Source of the DNA: a virus
DNA: 64,000 nucleotides
Reading direction: 5' to 3' (one strand)
Virus record (IMG/VR): IMGVR_UViG_3300025913_000022
Span: 62,001 to 126,000 of that record
Numbering within the stretch: position 1 is the first letter of the stretch; each line of letters begins with the position of its first letter. The position numbers and the translations under genes are program-made. Under the pieces are notes generated by a model. The model ran no database searches. It was given only the letters and a program-made list of their open reading frames with translations, and was not told where the DNA came from. Below, piece after piece: positions 1-10,700 of the stretch.

Positions 1-1
1 A

Positions 2-310
2 TCTTTTATTTCAGCGATAACAAATAGAGCACAAACGCAAGCATTAAACAGCATGTATCCACAGTATCAGGTGGATCCTTCTTCAGGAGGTTTAGTTCAT
101 TTTACTAAAGGTAAAAAGTTAAGTCCGAATGCTGGTAAACCAACAGACGTAATGGATGTGGCTCAAGAGTATCTTAAAAAATATCCTTCGTTTTCTCCAC
201 AGCAAGCTTTTGAAGCAGCTAAGGTGAGTATGGGTGTTCATTCTGCAGCTAATCCTCAAGATGAGTGGATGAAAAATTATCAGGCAACAAGTGCTGCAGC
301 TGGTCAATAA
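2..310 (+). CDS. C-terminal part of a virion-region protein (partial)
   Basis: The reading frame is open to the left edge, so the gene probably starts outside the window; the first ATG, at 53, is probably internal. The visible part is hydrophilic, with a segment rich in Lys, Pro and Ser and an Ala/Gln-rich end. I recognise no domain. It lies on the same strand just before the giant virion genes and ends 74 bases before the next start, so a small structural or virion-associated protein is a reasonable guess from position only. Confidence 0.6.
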   Translation, partial: SFISAITNRAQTQALNSMYPQYQVDPSSGGLVHFTKGKKLSPNAGKPTDVMDVAQEYLKKYPSFSPQQAFEAAKVSMGVHSAANPQDEWMKNYQATSAAAGQ

Positions 311-337
311 ATAGTATTATCACCCAATAAACTATTT

Positions 338-369
338 TTTGTATCTCAAATAACTTTAAAATAGTTTTG
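338..369 (+). promoter_or_regulatory. Bacteroidota-type sigma promoter before the giant virion genes
   Basis: TTTG at 338-341, a 20-base spacer and TAGTTTTG at 362-369 match the Bacteroidota -33/-7 consensus TTTG-N19/21-TAnnTTTG exactly. The ATG at 385 follows by 15 bases, which leaves a leader of only about ten bases. It suggests that host RNA polymerase transcribes the virion and RNA polymerase genes. Confidence 0.7.
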
Positions 370-384
370 TATAATTAAAATGAT

Positions 385-3240
385 ATGAGTACATATATTG
401 CTGGCATAACAGACTACATCCCCCAGATTCAAGACTTTCATCCGGACTTGAATCTTTATTCGAACGTTTTACAAAGTAAGCAATCGCAATATGATACTGC
501 CCATAAACAATTAAATAGTATTTATGGTACCGCTTTGAATTCTCCGATGATAAGAGATTCTAACATTGAGCGCCGCGATAAATTTTTTAAAATGATAGAT
601 CAGGATGTTAAGAAAATATCCGGTTTAGATTTATCTAAAGAAGAAAATGTAGATGCTGCCATGCAGGTTTTTAAACCGCTTTATGATGATCAGTATATCG
701 CTAAAGATATGACTTTCACAAAGCAGTTGCAAGGAGAAATGAATCGTGCCGAAAACTTTAGAACTTGTGTCGATCCTGATAAGTGTGGAGGTCAGTACTG
801 GGAGGGTGGTGTTAGAGCTTTGAAATATAAAGCAGAAGAATTTAGAAATTCCAGTGATGCTGAGTCGTTAAATGTTAGTGCACCTAGGTATACACCACAT
901 GTGGATGTTATTGGTAAAGCTTTTAAAACAGCAAAAGATATGGGATTCAATATAACCAAAACTGATACAAAAGGTGGTTATATTGTTACTCATAAAAATG
1001 GTGAGGCATTGAGTGGTCCTTTATATAATTATTTTGTAAGTAAGTTTCAAGAAGATCCTGCAGTTCAGGATATGTATAAAACACAAGCTTATTTAGATAG
1101 AAAAGATTTTGCTAAATCAAATGCTTTCCAATACGGAGATGAAAATGCAGCTGAGCAAGCTTATTTAAGAGAAGCTTATTCTCAAATTGAAAAGGCTACA
1201 CAAAACGAATTAAAGCAATCTCAAAAAAATTCAAAATTACTTGATTCTAAAAAAAGTATTATTAGTGATAAAATAAACAACAGTGGTGGTGTAAATGAAG
1301 ATGATGCTTTAGTAAATGCTTATATGGCATTACAAGATGAGCAAGGACAAAATGAAGCTACTGTTCAATATCACGATAAAACATTAAACATTTTAGATAA
1401 GAATTCTCTTGCGGGAATGGATATTAAAGGATTAAGACAACGTGTAGATGGTGCTGTAGCTAATCATAAGTTTTTTCTTGATATGAAGGGTGCTGCAGAT
1501 AGCTACTCTCAATTAAATAGTGAAGAAAAATATGAAGCTGATCCTTTTGCTTTGAATGCTCAACAACATAAATATGCTGTTGAATTAAAACATATAGATC
1601 AAGGTTTCCAAGCAGAAAAATTAAGAGCAGAACAAGAATTTAGTTGGAAAATGGCTGTTGCTAAAGGTCAAATTGTTTCTCCGGTAAATAGACAAGCAGA
1701 CTATGTTGCTTCAGGTAATCAGGCGGGTACATCAACAAGTGCTGCAGCTTACGATGAATTGCAAGCATATCAACAAAAGAAAGCAGAACTTGGTTCTAAA
1801 GTTACAGGTGCAGCAGGTGAATATCTTAAACAAGTTTTCAATTACTATACGGAGAAAATAAAAAATGAACCGAATGGTGCTTTGCATTATAAAGAACAAT
1901 TCAAAAAAATATTTGGAGAAGCTTATGATCAAACAAAACATACGGAAATTGAAAAATTAAAATCATATAATAATCCGGGAGATTTGTATTCTAAAGCAAG
2001 TGCAACTACTTTGGAAGATAAAAAAAGTAATATAATTAGTAATCAGGATTATGTACAGTGGGAACCTTTGAGAAAACAGATCAAAGATAATTCTGAAGTT
2101 TATAGCACTTTTGCAGAATTGGGTAAAGAAAATAATCAATCAATTAAAAACTATCAAGAAAACAAATTAACCGGTGATGATAAAAAATCTTGGAATTTAT
2201 TTTGGAAAGAAGATGGAAGTTATGTTTCTCAACCTGAATATGAAAAACGATTAAGAGAAGCTATTTCTTATGGTGCAATTGCGAATCATGGACAGGATCC
2301 TGCAAACCTTTATAATAAACAGTTAGAGCTTTATAAAAATACTTATAGAGAAGGTTATAAAAAAGGAACTACTGGTGGTGCAGATGTACCGCTAGTTAAA
2401 AGTTGGCAAACTGCTCCGGGTATGGCTGCTTATGCTGAAGGTTTATCTTCAAGATTAATGTCTGGACACATAGATGCCGCTGATAAAGCAGATCCTATGT
2501 TTAAAGATTTTTCTAATGCTACAGATGCATTTTTACAAAATGGCTCTGTATTGGTTTCTCCGGGACCCGTGGGTACATCTGAGCAGGTAGCAACAATAGC
2601 AAAGCTTCCTGAAGAGACGAAAGACAAGATGAGTCAAATTGCAAGAACGTTTATAGAGGATGCGCGTAACGTTAGTTATAAAGCAAGTGATCCTAATAGA
2701 CCTATTGCGAAATGGGAGCATGCAGCTGTAGCAGGAAACGACCCTAACATGGTTGCCATTACTGTTTATCCGAATGAAGGATGGGCTAAAAAATATGAAG
2801 GTAATTCGAAAAACCCGGGTATTACGTGGGATAAGAGTTTGTACCAAAACGGTATAACTATTTACATGAATAAGGATGCCGTGAAGGGGAATGCTTTCTT
2901 TGGGAAGCTAGAGCAGGGGAATTATAAAACAATGCTTAACATTAAACCGTACACTGTTAATCAGTATCCGGAAGGTGGTCAACTACAAGTTAAATCTACA
3001 AGCGGTGGTTATGAAGTACAAGGGCATTTGAAAACATTTGATAATGGTAAACAAGTTGTTAAACCAATTAGATATGCCTTACCTTTAGATGCTGATCCTG
3101 ATCAATTTATTCCTGTTTATGAAAAGAAATTAAAAGAGGTACAAGATGTGAATTTTAATATGGAGCGTATGTGGAAGAGTTCGTTCCCCGGACCAGTTAA
3201 AGATGTTAAACAAGTGGATGCTCTTTCTCAAGCTCAATAA
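385..3240 (+). CDS. Large crAss-like virion (cargo) protein, 951 aa
   Basis: A large hydrophilic, alpha-helix-rich protein. Its N-terminus has the pattern that I recall from a conserved crAss-like virion protein: YIPQIQ near residue 12, then DxNLYSNVLQ, then RDxNIxRRDKFFKxID and KKISGLDLS in the first 100 residues. Several Gln/Lys-rich coiled-coil-like stretches follow (about residues 270-430 and 460-560). No enzymatic motif, signal peptide or clear membrane segment is visible. It opens the co-directional run of giant genes and ends two bases before the next start. In crAss-like phages such proteins are packed in the capsid or tail and ejected. The link to that group is from memory of motifs; the exact role is unknown. 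Confidence 0.7.
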   Translation: MSTYIAGITDYIPQIQDFHPDLNLYSNVLQSKQSQYDTAHKQLNSIYGTALNSPMIRDSNIERRDKFFKMIDQDVKKISGLDLSKEENVDAAMQVFKPLYDDQYIAKDMTFTKQLQGEMNRAENFRTCVDPDKCGGQYWEGGVRALKYKAEEFRNSSDAESLNVSAPRYTPHVDVIGKAFKTAKDMGFNITKTDTKGGYIVTHKNGEALSGPLYNYFVSKFQEDPAVQDMYKTQAYLDRKDFAKSNAFQYGDENAAEQAYLREAYSQIEKATQNELKQSQKNSKLLDSKKSIISDKINNSGGVNEDDALVNAYMALQDEQGQNEATVQYHDKTLNILDKNSLAGMDIKGLRQRVDGAVANHKFFLDMKGAADSYSQLNSEEKYEADPFALNAQQHKYAVELKHIDQGFQAEKLRAEQEFSWKMAVAKGQIVSPVNRQADYVASGNQAGTSTSAAAYDELQAYQQKKAELGSKVTGAAGEYLKQVFNYYTEKIKNEPNGALHYKEQFKKIFGEAYDQTKHTEIEKLKSYNNPGDLYSKASATTLEDKKSNIISNQDYVQWEPLRKQIKDNSEVYSTFAELGKENNQSIKNYQENKLTGDDKKSWNLFWKEDGSYVSQPEYEKRLREAISYGAIANHGQDPANLYNKQLELYKNTYREGYKKGTTGGADVPLVKSWQTAPGMAAYAEGLSSRLMSGHIDAADKADPMFKDFSNATDAFLQNGSVLVSPGPVGTSEQVATIAKLPEETKDKMSQIARTFIEDARNVSYKASDPNRPIAKWEHAAVAGNDPNMVAITVYPNEGWAKKYEGNSKNPGITWDKSLYQNGITIYMNKDAVKGNAFFGKLEQGNYKTMLNIKPYTVNQYPEGGQLQVKSTSGGYEVQGHLKTFDNGKQVVKPIRYALPLDADPDQFIPVYEKKLKEVQDVNFNMERMWKSSFPGPVKDVKQVDALSQAQ

Positions 3241-3242
3241 TT

Positions 3243-6200
3243 ATGGCAGAACCAGTAGAAGAGAATACACCCGACAATAAAAACCCTTTGTCACAGGAAA
3301 AAATACCCGTTCCTGCAGACAATCTTGTTAATTATGTTAAGACCCAACAAACAACCACTCCGGTAAACGAAAGGGTTAATTCTGAAGTAGCAGGTGATTA
3401 TCAGAAAGGAGCTAAACCTGCCCCGGCAGATTTTTCTACAGAAGCTCATGTAAATGCGGTTTCTGATTTTTTTAAAAATACTGCTGATTGGGCACCTGAT
3501 AAATTAGCTTACTCGAAACCATTTACGTATGGTGCGGGTTGGCGTAATATGAATTTTGACAGGTATTATGCATCGTCTGGTTTTAAAAAACTAGGTTTTG
3601 ATCCTTATGCTGATAATGAAGCCGTTTACAATAAAAATACTTCTTCTTGGGCTGATATGAATCGCGCGCTTCCGCAAATTGCAAAAGGCGCGTGGTTAGG
3701 TTTTAAAGGTATGCTTACACCATGGTCTACGGATGAAGATGCTGATAAGCAACAAAAGATGTTTGCTATTGGTTCTTCTAGTCGTGGAGGTGTGTCAGGG
3801 TTTGTAACTAATTTGGGTTTGAATGCCGGTTACACGTTAGGTATAATTGGTGAGGCTGTAGGTGAAGAAGCTTTGTTAACTGCTGCTACTATAGGTTCAT
3901 TGGGTACGGCTAGTGAAGCTACACTCCCTCTTATGGGTGCTGAGGCTGCTCGTGCTGGTTCCAGAATCTATGAAGGATGGAAAGGGTTAAACTCGGTGAA
4001 GAAAGCATTTGATGCTGTTAAAACAGCTAATGATGCTAGAAAATTATATGAATTAGCTAAGACAGGAACAAAATCTGTTGCTAAATGGTTACTGCCTGCA
4101 GAAACTGCAACTTTTACTTATGATGCACTGAAGGGGTTAAATGGTATAGATAAACTAAGCACCTATGCAAAAATTCACAAAGGAGTTGGTAGTTTTGTTA
4201 GAGATTTAAGAGAAATAAAAGCTGTAGCTTCTGAATCGGAATTAGAAGGTGGTTCAGTTCAAACAGAAAGAAATGAAGAGTTGATTCACAAGTTTTTCGA
4301 AAAAAACGGTAGACTTCCTGATGAGGATGAGTCTCAGAAAATATTTGAAAGTGCAAAAGAGTCAGGGCAATTAACAGCATGGTCAAACATGCCTCTTATT
4401 TATTTATCCAACAAATTTGTTTTAGATAATGCGCTTAAAGGTTTCAAACCCCTAAAAGCTTTGTTTAGAGAAGAGGGTGAACTTCCGGGAACCATTATCA
4501 AGGACCAAGCAGCGAAAGCAGCCGGAGAGAGTCCATATAAAGCTGTGAGTGGTTTTTCATTGGCAGCAATTAAATCTGGAATCAAACCTTATAGTTTATT
4601 GAAAGGTTCTTTGCGTTATGGTACAGCAAATTTAGCTGAAGCATTACAAGAAAGTGCACAGGAAGTTGTTTCTTCTGCATATAAAAATTATTACGATAAA
4701 ATTTATGAAGATCCTGAGCTGGCTGGTTCACGTTCATTAGCTTCTTCGTTTGCTAAAGGGATGAATGATCAATTTACATCTCAAGGGTTTGATACATTTG
4801 CTTCTGGTTTTTTTATGGGAGGATTAATACAAGGTCCTCAAAAAGTTCTATTTGAAAAAATTCCACAGGCTTTTCATAAAATAACAAATCCACAACAATA
4901 TCAGGAATACAAACAGGCTAAGGAAAAGTATATCAACAGTGTTCTTGAAGCAATGAATGATGTTGAATTGCATCCTTCAAAATATGTTAACGCTATACAC
5001 GAAAATTTTGTTAATCAAAAAAGAGCAGCTACTTCATTAACTGAAACAGAACAAGATGCAGATCGTAAGGCACATAAAGATGCACAGGATGAAGCTATTT
5101 TTGATCATGTATACACTTTATTAAGATCGGGTCACGAACATGTTCTTACTGATCAAATTAAAAATTTAAAAGAATTAAAACCAAACGAATTAGCTGAGGC
5201 ATTTAATAGAGATGTAGATGACCATGATTCTGAAAATAAACCTTTAAATGATAAACTGCAGTCATTTGAAGATAAAATTGGTTATCTTAAAAAAAGATAT
5301 GAAACTATTGAAAAGCAATTTCCTAATCCTTTTGATCCTAAAAAAATAAATCAAGAAAGGGATCCCGCTGCTTATGAAAACGAAGCAAGAAATAAAAATG
5401 TATTCGATTTTTATAAAAAACAGATTCTTTTCTCTCACTATACTTTTGATCGCACTTTAGAAAGAATGAGGGATATTACAGCAGACATTTCTGCTAGTAA
5501 ACCTTTAGAGAAAGCTTCGCTAACAGATGTAAGTTTACTTTTTGATTTACCTTCAATGGGTGAAGAAATAAAAAGTCTTAAAACAGAACTTTCTGCATAC
5601 AATCAAAGTCCTGAGATTTCTACTAAAAAAATAGCAAATCAAAAAAGAGAAAAATTAGAATCTTTACAAGATTTGCAGGATAGTATTCATGGTTATATAA
5701 CTGCTTTAAAATTACGTTCTTCTGCTGAAGTAAAAGCAAGCGCAAAAGATCAAGCTGAACTTAAAGCTAAGATGACTCCGGGCACAAGAGTTATTACAAA
5801 AAAAGGAGAAAATTTAAAAATTAAAGGTGTTCACAAAGATGGTCAAAGATTAATTCTTGAAAATAAAAAACTTTACAATTTTAAAAGTTTAACGTTAGCT
5901 AAAGAATCTAAAGTTGAAAATTTTAATATGGATGGGTTTGTATCTGAACATCTATCAATATTAAAAGATTCTTTTGATGGTTACATGCGCCACTTAGCTA
6001 GTGCTTCGAATGATCATATAATTGATTCGAAAATAAACAGTGCTTTTGATAAGCTTAAAGATTATTATGCGTTGCAACATGAATCGTTTCAAATGGCAAG
6101 TGCTATAAATGCATTAACTAATCCCGAGAGAAGTCGTGAGATATTTGGTAGATATGTTGAAGCTAAAAAAATTCTGGATGCTCAGCGTCTTGAAAAATTA

Positions 6201-7742
6201 AAAAAAGCTTTAGAAGTATTTATGCAAAAAATGGAGCATAATGATTTACTTAATGCTTTATATAAAATTGGTGTTTATTTTGATCCTTCAGAAATAGATT
6301 CTTTTATCAATGATAATAAAATACCGGACGCTTTTTATGATGCAGTAACTTCTGGAAAAATTGAAAAATCTTCTGATAAATTTAAGGAGATAGAAAAGGT
6401 TCTTGAAAAATATAATAAAGTAGTTCGTCCGGACGTTGTTGATAAAATAGAAAAAGAAAAAATTCAAAAAGAAAAAGAGTTATTAAAATCTAAACAAACT
6501 CCTACAGGTATTATTTACATTAGCAGACATGGTTCTAATAGTGATGATGCAGCGGGTGTTGTTTCTGGAAGCACAGCTCCTCCTTTATCTGAAGAAGGTA
6601 AAGCAGAGGTAAGAAAAGAACTTAAAGCTATTACGGATGAAAATGTACAAAAAGTAGTTTCTTCACCAGTAGTACGTGCAAAAGAGTCTGGAGAAATTAT
6701 TGCTAAAAATAAAAAAGCAGAATTAACTACAGATGATAGGTTATCTCCTTGGAATGTTGGAGATGAGCAGACAGGTTTTGCTAAAACACCGGATGAAGAC
6801 TGGGATAAATTATCTGCTTGGTTTGCTAATAATCCAACTGAAAAAGTTTATGCTGGAGTTGATGTGGATAGTGAAGGTGTTAAGTTATCTGAAAAATATG
6901 CTGGTCACTCGATGTTAGAATCATTCGATGAACTTAAAGATCGTGTAATACCTGCAATTAAGGATATTGTTAATAACTCGCCAGATGACACAGCTGTAGT
7001 TACACACTCTAATATAACTCAATTAATAAAAGCTTATGCAGAGAATGGTAAAGTAAATAATGATAATTTAAACCAATTGTTTATAACAAGCCCTCCACTT
7101 AGAAATGGAGAATTGTTACCATTAGAACGTAATGAGATATCTCCACTACCGGCAGCAGTGGTTGTAACTACAGAGCAAAGCAAAGAGGTTCCTTTTGATT
7201 TGGTGAATAAGTTAGAAAATATCACCAATGGTGAAGAACTTAAAAACTTTGAAAAAGAAATTATATCTAAATTGGCTAACTATAAAGAAGCAAATAAATT
7301 AGGTTTAGATGCTGATGCTATAGGACTTTTAATCGAAAGAAAAAAACAAGAGTTAGCAACCTTGTTTAGTTATGATGATGTAAAAGTTGGAAATGTTTTA
7401 ACCATGGTAGATCCTAGATATGATTTAATGATTGTTCTTTCTAAAACAGCTAAAGAAATAAAATTAAGAAAAGTAGGAGAAGAAACAGGACCTGTTTTGG
7501 TAGTTAGAAAATCAACTTTGCATAGAGATGTTAAATATAAATATAGTGGAGAAATGGATGCTACAAAAGGAGGACCTTCTACAGTGAGTGCGGAAGAAAG
7601 TAAAATTTCTGATGTTAGTATTGATAATATCAAAGATTTATCTGAAGATGAAGAAGCTTTGAAAGAAGCTGAAACTAATGCTGTGAATAAAACTCCAGAC
7701 CAATTAAAACAAGATTTAATCGATAAATTAGGATGTAAATGA
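3243..7742 (+). CDS. Giant virion protein with embedded histidine-phosphatase domain, 1499 aa
   Basis: Residues about 190-240 form a Gly/Ala-rich hydrophobic stretch that could insert in a membrane; most of the rest is charged and helical. A small beta domain of SH3/KOW appearance lies near 840-885. Residues about 1088-1290 are a histidine phosphatase (phosphoglycerate-mutase-like) domain: R1095-H1096-G1097 begins the domain, SSPVVRAKES holds R1145, and VVTHSNI holds the second catalytic His, H1255. A further beta-rich segment ends the protein. The stop overlaps the next start (ATGA). The neighbours suggest a virion-borne protein made in step with the RNA polymerase. The substrate of the phosphatase domain cannot be read from sequence. 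Confidence 0.8.
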   Translation: MAEPVEENTPDNKNPLSQEKIPVPADNLVNYVKTQQTTTPVNERVNSEVAGDYQKGAKPAPADFSTEAHVNAVSDFFKNTADWAPDKLAYSKPFTYGAGWRNMNFDRYYASSGFKKLGFDPYADNEAVYNKNTSSWADMNRALPQIAKGAWLGFKGMLTPWSTDEDADKQQKMFAIGSSSRGGVSGFVTNLGLNAGYTLGIIGEAVGEEALLTAATIGSLGTASEATLPLMGAEAARAGSRIYEGWKGLNSVKKAFDAVKTANDARKLYELAKTGTKSVAKWLLPAETATFTYDALKGLNGIDKLSTYAKIHKGVGSFVRDLREIKAVASESELEGGSVQTERNEELIHKFFEKNGRLPDEDESQKIFESAKESGQLTAWSNMPLIYLSNKFVLDNALKGFKPLKALFREEGELPGTIIKDQAAKAAGESPYKAVSGFSLAAIKSGIKPYSLLKGSLRYGTANLAEALQESAQEVVSSAYKNYYDKIYEDPELAGSRSLASSFAKGMNDQFTSQGFDTFASGFFMGGLIQGPQKVLFEKIPQAFHKITNPQQYQEYKQAKEKYINSVLEAMNDVELHPSKYVNAIHENFVNQKRAATSLTETEQDADRKAHKDAQDEAIFDHVYTLLRSGHEHVLTDQIKNLKELKPNELAEAFNRDVDDHDSENKPLNDKLQSFEDKIGYLKKRYETIEKQFPNPFDPKKINQERDPAAYENEARNKNVFDFYKKQILFSHYTFDRTLERMRDITADISASKPLEKASLTDVSLLFDLPSMGEEIKSLKTELSAYNQSPEISTKKIANQKREKLESLQDLQDSIHGYITALKLRSSAEVKASAKDQAELKAKMTPGTRVITKKGENLKIKGVHKDGQRLILENKKLYNFKSLTLAKESKVENFNMDGFVSEHLSILKDSFDGYMRHLASASNDHIIDSKINSAFDKLKDYYALQHESFQMASAINALTNPERSREIFGRYVEAKKILDAQRLEKLKKALEVFMQKMEHNDLLNALYKIGVYFDPSEIDSFINDNKIPDAFYDAVTSGKIEKSSDKFKEIEKVLEKYNKVVRPDVVDKIEKEKIQKEKELLKSKQTPTGIIYISRHGSNSDDAAGVVSGSTAPPLSEEGKAEVRKELKAITDENVQKVVSSPVVRAKESGEIIAKNKKAELTTDDRLSPWNVGDEQTGFAKTPDEDWDKLSAWFANNPTEKVYAGVDVDSEGVKLSEKYAGHSMLESFDELKDRVIPAIKDIVNNSPDDTAVVTHSNITQLIKAYAENGKVNNDNLNQLFITSPPLRNGELLPLERNEISPLPAAVVVTTEQSKEVPFDLVNKLENITNGEELKNFEKEIISKLANYKEANKLGLDADAIGLLIERKKQELATLFSYDDVKVGNVLTMVDPRYDLMIVLSKTAKEIKLRKVGEETGPVLVVRKSTLHRDVKYKYSGEMDATKGGPSTVSAEESKISDVSIDNIKDLSEDEEALKEAETNAVNKTPDQLKQDLIDKLGCK

Positions 7743-10700
7743 TAAACTGTGCAATTTCTAAAGAGCAACAACAAGCTCTTTACTCAATAATATACGGAGA
7801 CCTATTAAAAAATCCTGAATCCTTTTCAGTAGAAAATTATATCCGTGGTATATACAGTATGATTAATGCTGCTAGTAACAATAGCAACATGGCACTGGAT
7901 TATGCTCGTTTGGTCCCTCATTATTTAAAAATTGCAGCAAGTAGAAATTTTGATATTGATGACTTTTTATTAGATAAAGTAGATCCTAAAATTTTAAATA
8001 ATCTTCGTCGTGAATTCAATGATGATATAAAAAATGTAGAAAAATACATTACCGGAGAAAAAGATGTTTTACAAGATTTAAAAGAAATTGAGCAGGAAGT
8101 TCAAAATGAATCTCTATCTACAGTTAAACAAGAAGAAATTCCTGAACCTTTACCAGCGGCAACTCCTATAGAAACAAGCTTATTATTATCTGATAATTCA
8201 TATGAAACTCCGTACAAAGAAGCAGAGGAAATATCTCCTGATTTGAAGATGTATTCAGATTTAAAACGTCGTATTATCAATAACGTTCAGGAAGATGGAA
8301 GTGCCGTTATTCCGGAAGTAGGAAGAGTTTGGTTACGAGTTATGTCTACAACTTCTATTGAAGAAAAACACATGACACCAGATACTGTAAAATTAATACA
8401 GCAAGCTACAGAAAAAAGAAAAGCTGAAATTTTAGATGCCCATAATAAAGGGGCTGCAGTATTTGTAACAAGAGGTGATGGAGAATTAATTTATTTTGAT
8501 AAAGAAGGTAAAGCTACCTTTTCTGATAATGGTAAACCGGCTTACTACACTTTTATCAACCCTAAAGTAGATGATAAGGGAGAAATAATTGTTCAGAATT
8601 GGCAAAAAGAAATTATTGATAATATTTCAAAAAATCAAAGAATATCTAAGGAAGAAGCGCGCGCGGTTTTTGTACGTCAGCTTAAAACTTTTAAAGCTAT
8701 TCGTGAATATGTAAATAAAAATCCAAAAGATAATTCAGTTAAACTTAATTTGACTGGAGGTTACTTAGGAAGATTAGCAAAACCACTTGGAGATCAGAAA
8801 AATAATTTATCTGCTTTTAATTTTAAAGATACTATATTTTTTCCAAGACAAGGTGTAGAAGCAAAAGGAGAAAAAAATAATCGTTATTATTTTGATTTTC
8901 AAGGTGTGAGTGGTGTTCCGATCGAAAGACCTCAATTCACTCCTGATTTAGCTACCAAGTTATCTTCTGTTTTATTTGATCCATTAAAAATTGAAACACC
9001 AATGGGATTGGTTAATATTTCAATTCCAGAAAGAATCCAATTATTTAAACAATTTGTTTTAACAGGTGCAGATAGAATAGGAATCTTTCCGGATAACTCA
9101 GGCACAGGTATCACCTTAAAAAAATTCGGTCGTAAGATTGAAGGTAAAACGCAGGATGAACTTAAACAAATAGTTACAGATTATTTAACCAGATTAGTTC
9201 CTACAAGAGAAATTACTTCAGAACAAGCTAAAGGTAAAACTATTGTAGATAACTTAGACAATCCTGTTTTAGGTCAGGTTTATAAGCACACCAATGATAA
9301 AAATGCAGAAAGATTTTTTGTTATTGAACCTGTGAGACAAAATATTGTGAATGATTTATTAAAATCAAATGAGTATACAGATTTTGATATAAAAGATGGA
9401 ATTATAAAATCAACAAAAAAACCTTATTCAGAATATATTCGAAATAATTTCTTTATAAATTATCCTTTACATTTAGATGGTGATGGTAATTTACAAACGT
9501 TGAACGCTTATTTTAATTTTCAAGTATCAAACGAAGAAAAAAATAAAGCGGAAGGTAAGGATATTCGAAAAGAAATTGTTGAAAAAGCAAAAACCGAAAC
9601 TCCTAAAGAAAGCGGTGTGTTAGCTCCGGTAACTACTGCACAGAAAACAGTAGAGGTTATGAAAGCAATGAGCGCGCGCGATAAGCTTATAAAACTAAAA
9701 CGAGATAATCCGGATAAGTTCAATAAATTATTTGGGCAGAAAACTTTAGAAGCTACTTTAGAACAGATTGATGAAGCTAAAAATTGGTATGAAGCACACC
9801 CACTTAGTTCTCATTTTCCATTTGAGCAAGCATTCAATATGGTTAATATTGATAATCCTAATTCGATAGCCACATGGCAGATGAACGGAATTACTTTATT
9901 TAAAGGTGCAGACTATTCTGATTTGTATCATGAAGCTTGGCATGGATTTACACAATCGTTTTTAACTCAAGATCAGAAATCTGATTTGTATAATGAGGTA
10001 AGAAGAAAATCAGGTTCTTTCACTGATTATAATGGTAATCGCGTTTTATTCTCTAATGCAAAAGATTTACAGGTAGAAGAATACTTAGCGGAAGATTTTC
10101 GTGAGTATATGTTGAAAGGTCAGAAATCAGAAAAAGGTGCATCATCTCGCAATAACATATTTCAAAAAATATGGAATTTCTTGAAAACACTTTTTGGAGT
10201 AAACAATGTATCTGAAATTGCTCTGGATGAAAAAGCAAATAAAACCATTAAAGATCTTTATGAAAAGTTAAGAGTAGGTGATTTGAATGATTTTACATTT
10301 GCTGTAGAGAATAGAAATTACGATACATTAAATAAAGGCATTCAACGAATAAATAGAGAAGAGCCGGAAGCTTCTTTAAATTATGAAAATTCAAAATTAA
10401 TTTTTGATACTGTTGATTCTTTATTTTCTGAAGCCGCTGATATTTTTAATAGTGGATTGACTGAATCTGAATCTTTAGAAAAAGCTTCTCTTGAAAGTAA
10501 GGTTGATAAATCACCAGCAGAAAACGGTCGTTTACAAGAATTAAAAGGTCAGCAAACGTACAAATATGCTTCTACGCTATTTAATACTGTAGGTGGTTTA
10601 CAAGCAGCTTATTCGCATGCTCAATTAAGATTAGCAGAGCAAAGAAATCAATTAGCTGAAAAAGAAGTTACTCCTGAAATTCAATCTAAGATTGATTTGT

